From NCBI GenBank assembly GCA_963210345.1, contig OY723404.1:28947892-29011891 (forward strand): a stretch of DNA of 64,000 nucleotides, given 5' to 3'. A program made the translations under genes and the position numbers. This DNA comes from Inga oerstediana (lineage: Eukaryota > Streptophyta > Magnoliopsida > Fabales > Fabaceae). Positions 54,382 through 64,000 of this stretch are shown piece by piece. The notes below the pieces were generated by a model that searched no databases, had not been told where the DNA came from, and saw nothing but the letters and a program-made list of their open reading frames with translations. Positions within the stretch are counted from its first letter, which is position 1. Every line of letters begins with the position of its first letter.

Positions 54382-56051
54382 CTGATGACTACATGAGTGT
54401 GTGTTGTTTGAATGCGTAGGTGGTAGCAGGTTAGGATGTTTAGATGGAGCAATATAGTATCACTTGCTTAGAAAGGAACAAAATATCATTAGTTTATTTG
54501 AACTCACAATTTCAAGTGGGCATAGCGAGTTATCCATGGTGTATTAGCATAAAGATATTCTAGCATAAGTATCCTCTAGCTTCCTCGGGAAATCTATTAT
54601 TCTATAGGGAGAACTAGAGTTGATCATTAGATAGGAGGGACCCTGAGTCCCATCCTAGCCAAGATCTTTTCATTAATGAGTCGGCACATAATCTTTCAGA
54701 ACAAGTGTCCTCTAACCTCCTCAGAGAATCCATTATTCTACAAGGAGAACCAGAGTTGATCATTAGATAGGGGGACCTTGAATCCCATCCTAGCCTAATA
54801 TCTTGTTATTGACCATAATGATAAGCATGTAATACACCTTTCCTACAGGAACTTGATTTAAACATGGTTCTTGTGCCATTTAACCTTTGTGCCAAATTTT
54901 TAGTTGTTGGATAACTTGTTTGTCCTTCATTAAAGAAAAGAGAAGGAAGAGTTAGAAAGTATTTCCAAATTCGTGTGAGATAATTGCATGTCCTTTCTAG
55001 CCTTGATATGGGTTATGGACATTAAGAAAAAAGAACTTCACCTTCTCAAGAGATCCAATACCTCATAGAGAGGATGAAGTGCCCATTAACCTACGAATGG
55101 CCCAAGCTAAAATGATTATTATGTCCAAGGCACATATCAAAATGAAGCTAAAATGCCTATGAATGATGTAATGAGTCTTAAAGGATCATTTCTGATTGAG
55201 ATGTTTTCTAACATGATTGATGTGATAAGATCATGGCCTTTTAGGGTTATAGACCCTTAGACTAAGGTTGGCTATCTAATTCATACACCGTCCTTGTGAT
55301 GTATCTTTATGTGGAGTGATGCTAGATACATACTCGGTGAAGCGACATTTAGTCACTTGATCCTAGGGGTTTCATTGATTATGCATGGATGACAATAAAG
55401 ATTATCAATAATAAATAAATATATGCCCTCCAGTATCCTATTTTAGGAATAACCCTAGGTTTGGGGTGTCTATCTTAAGAAAGGCAGGTACTAATTAATT
55501 GGGTAGGTTGATAATTGTCACTAATAGGTGCAATGGTTTCAAGATGGTTCTAATTCTCACGGATAAAGGCCTCCTAACTGCCTCCGTCGTAAAGATAAAG
55601 ACCCCATTTAACAAAATTGACCTTCAGGGGGCTCTAAAAAACCCCATAGGGATCAACCTTGCTATATGAGTAATAGTTGGATGAAGTCTTCACGGTAATC
55701 TCAAGGGGTTCTGAAAACCCCATAGGAAGACCGCTAGAAACTTCCACTCACATAAGGAACTCACAGACCCGGGTATAGGGCCTAAAATATGTGCAAGGAG
55801 AATAGTGTATATGTTCAGTGTGTGTGGACAGCATACCAACATGTGGGCCTAGGTTCTACCCAACCCTCATCTGTTAAGCATATCACAAGATAGATAGAAA
55901 AGAAAAAACAAATAAACAAATAGATGAATAAGGAATTTAATAAATAAAAACTAATATTCACAAAAAAATAATTAAAAAAAGGGTAATTAAAATAGGATAA
56001 AGGCCATATTATTTTAAATACTTAACTTAACTGTGCTTAACTCTCAAATTG
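54382..56051 (-). other. Untranslated leader of the Tat-type element
   Basis: About 1.7 kb without coding sequence between PBS and gag, as usual in this lineage. It holds a diverged tandem duplication with an offset of 146 bp (unit starts near 54567 and 54713, sharing AAGT(A/G)TCCTCTA...GAGTTGATCATTAGATAGG). It also holds two CCCCATAGG(G/A)A repeats near 55640 and 55720. Confidence 0.6.
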
Positions 56052-56069
56052 TCCCTAGCGGAGTCGCCA
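56052..56069 (-). other. Primer binding site of the Tat-type element
   Basis: Minus-strand TGGCGACTCCGCTAGGGA, the PBS characteristic of Ogre/Tat elements (reported as complementary to tRNA-Arg), three bases from the LTR end. Confidence 0.85.
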
Positions 56070-56072
56070 AGC

Positions 56073-56460
56073 TGTAGCGCCCGAAATTTTGAAAATATGG
56101 AGCCGCCACCAAAATTTTAAAAAAGGATAATTTTGGAAACCTTGTTTTTTTAAAGAGACAACTAGTCTACATAAACCCATTAGGGCTCGGAGTTGATTGT
56201 GCATGGGGAAAGTATTAGGCACCCCACAACACCCATTCATGAGAATGGTTATCCTAAGCTAATTATTTAAAAATGAATATAGCCTTTAACCTTATGATAA
56301 TTACCCAAACAAAAAACAATAGTTACAAAGATGAATTTATGCATCCTATCCTTGCCCACTATCGTATCATAGTACAAATGCCTCTATAGAAAACAAACAA
56401 TGTCATTGACACTAAAAAAGTTGAATGATGAACAATAATAATAATGATAGATGATAATGA
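56073..56460 (-). repeat. 5' LTR of the Tat-type element (known part)
   Basis: Minus strand ends ...CGGGCGCTACA. A GGGGAAAGTATTAGGCACCCC-like string (about 56199-56225) is typical of these LTRs. The outer end is not resolved; it lies near or beyond the Sirevirus solo LTR. Confidence 0.7.
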
Positions 56461-56465
56461 TAAAG

Positions 56466-58451
56466 TGTAAGAGGCAAGCTTCACCCAAGAGGGGGGTGAA
56501 TTGGGTGATGTTATAAATTTTTCGCTTGATGTGGTGATATGAAAATTATAGTAGATAGAGTAGAGTTGAGAAGATTTGAACACAGAGAGTTATACTGGTT
56601 CGGCCTAACAACCAGGCCTACGTCCAGTCCTCAGAGATCAAGACCTACTGAGATTTTCACTATACCTCCAAGATTCAATGGGCTCTCAGAACGCCACAAA
56701 ACAACAATTGTCCTTGAAAGGACTACGAGCAGAAATATTCTCTTACTAAGAAATTTCTCTCCCCCTTACGACAAGTCTTACGTGCAGAAAAACAACTTAT
56801 GACCCTTCTCACTTGCTTATGTATACAAGACTTATGAGCAGCAATGTTCTCTCCTGCTTATACCACTGTAAGTCTTACGAGCAACAACGTTCTCTTCTGC
56901 TTGTATCTTATAAGGCTTATGAGTGAAAGGCTTAACAAGGAATTCTCTCAACTGCTTCTCTCGTAAGGAAATCTACCCTCTCAAGGTCCCAATACCTTGA
57001 GATCAAATAAACATAGAGTTTGAATTGTATGAAGACTCTCTTACAGAGCAAATGAATAAACACTGAAGATCAATGTGTATACAGAGAAAATGATGAATAG
57101 CAGAGACTCGTGTATAAGCTTGTGAATTCTTGTGGTTCGTTGTTCTTGACTATCTCTGAATCTCTGTATATATAGTTGCTTTAGTTTTTGCCCGTTTGGG
57201 TAATCATCGTTTGAGGAGCGGAACTTTGCAACTGTGGAAAGACACGCGCATGTTTGAATAATCTGAATGCGGTAGGTACGTGCGTGCTTGTAATGATGTT
57301 GTCTGCCGTTATTTGACTTTCTCCGTAACAACTAATTTCAAACGTTCATCTTCCTTCATCACACTTATAATACATTCAAAATGATGTTAAGCAATGATAA
57401 TAAGTAATGATGATATGAATAAATAACAATAAACCATATTCGGATTGAACGTTGTGAGACTTGGCATTTTTGGTGATCTGGCAGAGTATCACTCGAGCAT
57501 GGATGGCTCACTCGAGTGATCTTCCTATTTTCCTCTTTGTGCTTCAGTTATCGGGTTGTGCTTGCAAAGGATTTCAAAGAGACAGAATTCTCACTCGCGA
57601 GTGATGTGGGGTCTCACTCGAGCACAACTCCTCCTGCTCGAGTGATCTTGCATTTTACACTTGGAGTGTCTTCTCGGGTCATCACTCTCATATCATTTTA
57701 GCAAGAGTGAGATTTTGTACTCGCGGGTGATGTGGTCCCTCACTCGAGCACACATACTCCTGCTCGAGTGAGATGCATATTCTCAAGGAATATGCTCTCA
57801 ATATCAACACTTGCATCAGGTTTGGAGAGGGATAAATTTATCACTCGCAGGTAATGTGGGCCCTCACTCGAGCACACAGACTCCTGCTCGAGTGAGAAGA
57901 ATATTCTCAAGTAATATACCTTTTATACAAGCACTCGCAGGTGCAGATGTGTCACTCGAGCATATGAGATTGTGCTCGAGCACACTTGCACGTCCTTGAA
58001 CTTCATGACTCTCGACCAAGCACTCGCAGTACCTTGCTCGAGTACAGAATGCTCATGCTCGAGCATTGATGTCTCAGCTCGAGTGAATCAAGGAAGCATG
58101 ATAATACTTGCTCTCGACCAAGCACTCGCGGACCTTCACTCGCATGTGCTCGAGTGAGAATGGCTTCTCTGCTCGAGTGTAAACTCCAGTGCTCGAGTGA
58201 ATCAGTGAGAATAACAGTGGCATGCCTCTCGGGTGAACACCTTCTGGCTTTCACTCGCACCTGCTCGAGCACAGAAGGGATCTATGCTCGAGTGCAAAGC
58301 TCATGCTCGAGCACTCCAGTTCAATTTAACAGCAGATACCAGAAAACATTGCTATATGCATTTGATAACTTTGTAAACATTTCTTAAACTTATAAAACCA
58401 TGATTTGTACACAATTGTCTTTTTGTTATCATCAAAACTTGGGATCTAACA
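56466..58451 (-). mobile_element. Sirevirus solo LTR, TSD TAAAG
   Basis: Minus strand TGTTAGATCCCAAGTTTTGA... to ...CTTGCCTCTTACA, 1986 bp, perfect duplication TAAAG at 56461-56465 and 58452-58456. Shares the GGGGGGTGAATTGGGTGAT and TTATACTGGTTCGGCC strings with the Sirevirus LTRs at 33216 and 46312. It has lower similarity elsewhere and a different palindrome array, so it is another subfamily. Confidence 0.95.
57490..58325. repeat. CTCGAG palindrome array of the Sirevirus solo LTR
   Basis: Units of CACTCGAGCA, TGCTCGAGTG, CACTCGCGAG and relatives at 57490, 57509, 57592, 57615, 57635, 57741, 57761, 57842, 57865, 57885, 57953, 57973, 58035, 58056, 58076, 58147, 58170 and 58190, with more to about 58315. 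Neighbouring units are mostly 19-23 bp apart. Confidence 0.9.
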
Positions 58452-58469
58452 TAAAGTACCTAATCCATC

Positions 58470-60596
58470 TGTTGATGGCTATTGCTCCAAGCCATCCATG
58501 AGTAAGCACTTTGTTTTGCACATCACCATCGACATGATCAGTTACATCTATATCATAGACGTCTATATCAAAAGGTATTTCCTAACCTCCTTGGTGAATC
58601 AAATATGGTGCCATTGATTCCAATTGTTGTCAGTATAAGCCCATTTGTCTGTTACTTCAATTGCTAGTTGAGGGTAAGGACTTGTATTGGGTTGCTGAAC
58701 AATTTGAGTTCTTCCTACGCCCTTCAATTTTTTTTCCTTTATGACGAGCTGCAACCTAAAAAATCATGAAATTAAATCATGTAGTTTTAGATGGAAGTGC
58801 ATAGAAAAAGCAGAACGAATTGTAAATTAACTACATTTTAAAATGGCTCCATTAGACCTATTGGCCTTACAACATAACCATATAGAGAAGCGATTGGTAG
58901 GAGGGCATCTTCATTTATGCATACGTCAATCTTGACTCAAAGTGTGTTCACGAGCAATGGTGAATTATGAAGTTTATCATTGTCGGTGTTGTGTACCACG
59001 CCTATAGCAACCGTGTGCTAGAAAGATTCATCGACGTGTAACTTGCACGTCAATTTGCCCTATGAAAAATAGAGTTAATATATTAAGGTACACTAATTTT
59101 AATGTAACAAAAATTTAACTAGAGAAGAAATTAATTACCAAAGGACTGAGGACTTTAGATATGGAGGGGCAACTATCCCTTACACTTATGCTGTCATACA
59201 TTGGACTTGGTGCTGGCCGAGACAACAGTAAGGCATTAATTTAAGCTTTCAATAATGCATTTTTCTCTTACATCAAGCGTGTATGATCGTTAAATTGGAC
59301 TCCTTGATGCTTGCAGCCACTCATATGTTGTTCTACTTGCTGCTTGTAGCCACAAATCTCCTCCTTTAGTTACATAAAGTTATTTTTTGGGGTCACTTTT
59401 GGGGTCTGAAGTACAGTGTTTAGCTGACTATAAAACCAGTACTCAGAAGACAACCATCATACTCAGGAGCTCTAAGAGCTTTACTACGCAAATCGTCACG
59501 ACCAACATAATTCACCAACTTTGGCTGCTCCTACATCATTTTGCGTTATCACAAAAAAGAATTACAATAATAATAGATATTATAAAATAGAATCATTTAA
59601 GTAAAGCTAAATATTTATTTATACATAATCCACTACTTAAACAATATTTCACAACTTATTTGGCTTGTTCACTGGGAATTTCTACTTTTTTATTCATGCA
59701 ACCAGCCAGCCACAAATCATGTTGTGGTATATGTGTGACATTAGAATGTGATTCTTTGATCTCCATATCAAAGTTGGTTGTAGTTACAAATTAGTCATAT
59801 AAATTATATTCATATGAAATAATTATAAGTTTTTACCAATTGTTGCGCAACGTTGCATACAATACTAGTCCTTTTATGTACCGGTATGGCATATTGCTTG
59901 CGTTTTCATGATTTTGCTCGCTTCATTCCTGTTTAAATCCAAATGATTCATATCAGTAAATATTAATTATAAATGCATTGCAAGTAATATGTAAAGGCTC
60001 ATATTATATTACCACAAATTTTGCAGTAGTATGTGAGCTCACACATTCATCCCACTGCTCTCGAGTTATTATTCCATCGTACAACTTTGGCAGCTTAGGA
60101 ATAATATTGTCATTGTTGTCCTAAAAGCAGAATTTGACAAGATCATCACGAAATCATCTCAAAAGTTTGTCACATTTTTTTAGCACAAATTTCTCTTTAT
60201 CTTCGTCGATAATAAAACAAGATGGTAAGAAAAAATCTCACATACTTTGTTAGATTGTAATTCATGAAACAAAACAACAAGAATAATAAAGTAAATAATA
60301 TTTACCTTAACTGAATCTAAGATGATATCATCATAATCTTTCTTCGTCTGTCTTCAATCTGAAACTATAATAGGGACTCTTTCTTTGACAGTAGTCCCAA
60401 TATAATTATTAAATAAGCTAGCATTCGGTCCAACTGGACTTCCCTTTTCATTCCTTTAGAGGTCTAACCTAATGCCCTTACTCCTTAGTTTGATTAGTTT
60501 GGACATTATAGTTCTACCTCAGGCTACGTCAGCCTCAAATGCTACTTGACCATTATTTTCAATGGGAACAACTTCATATCCGTTGTAGGGATCCAT
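58470..60596 (-). pseudogene. CACTA transposon second gene (Transposase_24/TNPA-like), broken
   Basis: Starts MDPYNGYEVVPIENNGQ at 60596. Continues IMSKLIKLRSKGIRLDL, FNNYIGTTVKERVPII, KKDYDDIILDSV, PKLYDGIITREQWDECV and SHTTAKFV, matching the plant En/Spm accessory transposase (PF03004-type). It ends in a weak C-terminal part near 58500 (MAPYLIHQGG...LTHGWLGAIAINRWI). Several stops; spacers between blocks suggest introns or insertions (for example around 59000-59180 and 59540-59850). Confidence 0.7.
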
Positions 60597-60749
60597 TTTC
60601 CTACAACTTAAACAAACAAAACAAAACATCAACACATAGTGACAATCATGGCAAGTAAAGTAAATTAAGTTGGAATATATAGATACATGTAATAAAACAT
60701 ACAAGGCAAAAAATCAAGGCACTCATTATCATCTTTTCCTCTTTCTTAT

Positions 60750-62350
60750 TTGATTTAAAAACTAAGTCCCTTCTTCATGATCATGTCTTATGTATAAGGG
60801 TTCATCTTCATCTTCCTCTTCCTCTTCATCTATATCAATATCTTTTGACCATAACATCTTAAAGGAAATATCAACCTCAGAAATATTCAAATATTCATTA
60901 CTTTCAACATCAACTTATTCTTGATGATTCTTGTTTGATGAAAGTATAATGGACTAATTCTTCTTAGCAGGATAGGGAATGAAAAATACTTGTTCTGCTT
61001 GTGATACTAAAATGAAAGGATCATCTTTATACCAAACTTTAGAAAGGTCTACTTGAACAAACCCTTACTCATCTATTCTTAAACCATTGTTGTTGTTAAC
61101 CTACTTACATCTGAAGATAGGGACCCTCAACATAGTGTAATCTAACTCTCATATTTGTTCAATGACACCAAAATATGACATTGGTGTGTAGATAGGGTGT
61201 ATGTCTTTAGCATTAGATCTATGCCAAGAATCATGAACAAGTGTTACCCCACTATTTTGCATCATGCTTGTTGTATCATGTTCTTGTGTGTAGAAGGTGT
61301 AACTGTTGATTGCATAACCATTGTAAGATAATATACTTAACCTTGACCCATTCGATAGCCATCTCACGTTTTCAAAAACTGAATCAGTATTCCTCTCTAC
61401 CTCAACATTAATGCACCTTTTTAACTAACTTGGAAAATATCGGTTGTACTCTTTTGTTATCAAATTTTCATTCCTGTCACGATGTACCAATCAAAGAGAA
61501 TCCTTGTGTTCTTCAACAAATGGTTCAACCTTATCAGTGTTATCTAGCACATATAAGAGAGCTTGCTCCTATTCAGTCATCAATATCCTTATTACATCCT
61601 TTCCACTTGCTCCTTTCCTTGTTCTTCGCCCATCATGACGAGACTTCAAGATCCCTATAGGGTCAACATTTAGTAGAAAATTAACACAAAAGTTACTTGC
61701 TTCTTCAACCATGTACTGCTCAGCTATACAACCCTCTAATTGATATCTATTTTTCATATACCCTTTCAAAATTTTCATAAATCACTCATTCAGGTACATC
61801 CATCTCAAGTACACTAGACCACACAATTGAACCCTTTCACCAAGTGTACGGTTAGATGGACAATACTATAAAAAAATGAAGGTGGAACATACATTTCAAG
61901 TTCACACAGAGTACAAACAATCAACCTTTACAAATCTTGTAACTTTGTTGAATCAACTACTTTACTGTAAATTAACTTGAAGAACATACAAAGTTCAGTG
62001 ATGGTATTTCTTACTTTCTAGGGTAAGATTGTCTATATACCAACAGGTATGAAATTCTGCATGAGCATATGACAATAATGAGATTTAAGGTTCTTTAGCT
62101 TCAATACTTTCACTGATGCAAGGTTCTTTATATTTAAAGAATACCTCTCTGGAACTTTAATTTCTTCCAGAAATTCACAAAAAAATTTTTCTCTTTCCTC
62201 GATAGAGTGTAAGTGTAACATACTGAAATGTGAACACCTGATATTGCTTGTAAATATAATTAGTTGGATAAAGCTGATTGATGCCAAGTATATGTGTATG
62301 TGGCACCATTTTCCAATTAAATGAACATTAATTCTATTAGTCAAATTCAT
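60750..62350 (-). pseudogene. CACTA transposase TNPD-like, C-terminal domains (DUF4218-DUF4216), broken
   Basis: 62033-62350: EEREKFFCEFLEEIKVPE and NLKSHYCHMLMQNFIPVGI; then TLCELEMYVPPSFFYSIVHL; then 61569-61778: MKILKGYMKNRYQLEGCIAE and VDPIGILKSRHDGRR. Together these are DUF4218. 61149-61367, SILSYNGYAINSYTFYTQEH, MQNSGVTLVHDS and MSYFGVIEQI, is DUF4216. An acidic tail (DIDEEEEEDEDE) ends near 60780. The catalytic Transposase_21 part that should precede is absent: the sequence stops at about 62350. Confidence 0.85.
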
Positions 62351-62392
62351 AGAGTAATAATTGAATAATTAAATAAATTAATTTTTACTTTA

Positions 62393-64000
62393 TGTGGGGA
62401 CCATAAAGGATTACACCTCATAGCTGGACCCGGGGAAATCCCCTGATAAAGTGGACACACGGCACCATCTTATGGTAGAAGGACAAAAAGTGCTTTTTGA
62501 CTTTTGTGTTGGTGCAATCTCCAAGTGACACATATTGGCAAAAAACAAAATCTCCAAGTAACACATGTCCCATAATGATGATGAAGTTACTTTTTATTTT
62601 ATGTGTTGGCTAAATAGGAGCATGACACTTGTCCCCTAATGATGATGAAGTGACTTTACCTTTAGAGGTGTCATCACTAGAAGGTGCCACCTAGTCCCAA
62701 ACCAGGGAAACCCACCAGTCTCTGGTCCAAGCACCCGACTAACGTTTCTGAACACCAAACCCAAGAGTCAGAGGAAAATCATCAGATCTCTACTTTCCTT
62801 GAAAAAAAGGATGGATAAAACCTGGGAAAAGGAGGCAAGACCCACTTTGTTAAAATAAATGACATGTGTCACAATTTGATTGGATACCATACAAGTGGCA
62901 CCACAAGATTTTGACATATGGCGAACAACTTTTAAACTCCTAAAGGACCCTATAACTTCGGCTAGCTATCCAAAAATCGAAACAAATCAGAAAAATTGGA
63001 AAAGGAGAGAGAAAGAGTGAATAGTGAAAACTACTGACTTCAATCCACCGAAACGCCATTTCCTCTCAAAATACTCTTCGCAAACCGTCGTCTACTCATC
63101 AAAAGCTTCATTTTTGCTATTTTGGATTTTCATTTGGAGGTGTTTGGTGCCGTCTCGCTTGCCAAAATACTGCCGAATTTCTGAACAACTTGCGAAAATG
63201 CGTAAAGGTAAGCGTAGTCTTCATATTGATTTTGATTGGATTGTTATTTAGATGAGTATTCTTGAGGGTAGGTACTGTTCATAATTTCAGCCAGGGGCAT
63301 TTTTTAGAGGTTTAATCATGGTTTAACTATGTAGTATAGTTAGATGATGATTTATGATGATATTGGACCAAGTTGTTGGATAAAATTTTGTTTTGGAGAT
63401 TTTGGTTAGAATGGGGTCTGTTTGGTCAGGGCTTAAGGGGCTAAAGCTTTATGATTTTGACATTACAATTATGTTTAGAATGCAAAAATGTGTGGGAAAT
63501 AGCTCTAGTTGTAATTTTGAACTATTGGAAAATATATATTACAAAACTGAAAATGCTGCCAATGTGTGTTTTGTGTAGGGTAGTCAATTTACACAATATT
63601 TTTAAGTATGTAAATAATGTCTAAAAATCGTGAAAATTTTCAATCTAAAATTTGACATGTCAAACTTTAATTTGATATATAATATGCTCAATTTTGATCT
63701 GTACATTGGAAGATATCAATCATTAAAGTTTGAGGTTGAAACTGGAATTGATTCTAGAACAGTATGGAAATTCATGGAATTTTGTATTTTTGTGGATCAA
63801 TATGGTAGTGGTTAATATTTTTCCTATATAGAGGACTTAAAAATCTTTGATTAAGACTTTGAACTACTCCATTTCAATTTTTATAGATTATGTTAAGATT
63901 TTTGGAAGTTCAGTCAGGAACAGGGTAGTCTTTGGCCGTGGCCAGAAGATTTCTTGGCCACAGCCCAAATGTGTGTCAACCATTTTTTGCCGTAGCCAAG
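62393..64000 (+). repeat. Partial gypsy-type LTR (copy F), runs off the right edge
   Basis: From about 62980 onward it is collinear with the other family LTRs: pyrimidine-rich leader, AGGTAAG at 63206-63212, the TTTTTCCTATATAGAGGACTTAAA string near 63815, then a palindrome array. The start is uncertain: a possible TG boundary is TGTGGGGACC at 62393, but 62393-62980 aligns poorly with other copies. It contains two AATGATGATGAAGT repeats (about 62574 and 62639). The 75-codon ORF at 63024-63251 spans the leader and donor-like site and is unlikely to be a gene. Confidence 0.65.
63934..63997. repeat. GGCCGTGGCC-type palindrome array, start of array in copy F
   Basis: Units at 63934 (GGCCGTGGCC), 63956 (GGCCACAGCC) and 63988 (TGCCGTAGCC). 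Spacings are 22 and 32, the same alternation as in copies B and D. The array probably continues beyond the window. Confidence 0.8.

Larger units (their letters stand above)
46561..56460 (-). mobile_element. Tat/Ogre-type Ty3/gypsy element, 3'-truncated
   Basis: Minus-strand order: 5' LTR (56073 rightwards), PBS TGGCGACTCCGCTAGGGA, long leader, gag, protease, RT, and a second (archaeal-type) RNase H, which together point to the Tat/Ogre group. Integrase and the 3' LTR are missing, lost at the join with the Sirevirus at 46560. A solo LTR splits gag. The right limit of the 5' LTR is uncertain because of the Sirevirus solo LTR at 56466. Confidence 0.88.

Noticed and set aside
57490..58325. CRISPR-like regular repeats
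   Set aside because: Plant nuclear DNA; units are palindromes of about 10 bp without unique spacers of fixed length, within an LTR with a clear TSD.
58003..58387. Overlapping ORFs of 61-89 codons on both strands
   Set aside because: They read through the palindrome array, which leaves both strands open by symmetry.

Overview
The window is nuclear DNA of a flowering plant, most likely a eudicot. It is AT-rich, has no operons or bacterial features, and nearly all of it is nested transposable-element DNA of plant-specific lineages: Ty1/copia including a Sirevirus, Ty3/gypsy including a Tat/Ogre-type element, a CACTA DNA transposon, and two integrated copies of a plant pararetrovirus (Caulimoviridae). 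The only host-gene-like sequence I can support is a broken DUF247 (UPF0481) relic near 31.9-32.6 kb. No intact protein-coding gene is visible: every recognisable polyprotein carries stops, frameshifts or truncations.

Layout. 1-9683: a non-autonomous gypsy-type LTR element on the minus strand whose 3' LTR holds a solo LTR (76-5326), which itself holds another solo LTR (1197-3927, TSD CGAGG). 9684-10803: unassigned. 10804-23925: a decayed copia element on the plus strand. Its 3' LTR is interrupted by a nearly complete pararetrovirus copy (about 15760-23290, minus strand), which lies in TA-rich DNA. 23969-31356: a 7.4 kb LTR element with TSD GTAGT, PBS and PPT but no coding capacity. 31365-31713: a small copia-like solo LTR. 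31.7-32.8 kb: the DUF247 relic. 32846-33215: a CACTA-type end. 33216-46560: a Sirevirus on the minus strand with gag-pol plus an env-like ORF. Its 3' LTR is split by a second, 5'-truncated pararetrovirus copy and its 5' LTR is cut short. 46561 to about 56460: a 3'-truncated Tat/Ogre element on the minus strand, whose gag gene is split by a solo LTR (51395-53878, TSD CAATA). 56466-58451: a Sirevirus solo LTR (TSD TAAAG). 58470-62350: CACTA transposase genes. About 62393 to the end: another LTR of the gypsy-type family, running out of the window.

The insertion order can be read from the nesting and the target-site duplications. The gypsy-type LTR family (about 2.5-2.7 kb per LTR, starting TGTAATA or TGTAACA and mostly ending GGGGGTTACA) is the most active resident, with six copies in different states.

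The most unusual signal lies in the LTRs. Members of this family carry, at a similar position, a short array of 10-bp perfect or near-perfect palindromes. Spacing alternates about 20 and 32 bp (about 2 and 3 helical turns) and is kept while the palindrome itself changes between copies (GGCCGCGGCC, GGCTGCAGCC, CACTCGAGTG). The unrelated Sirevirus LTRs carry arrays of the CTCGAG type with a similar two-turn spacing. The same gypsy-type LTRs also share two small hairpins, one with a compensatory base change, and conserved splice-site-like motifs.
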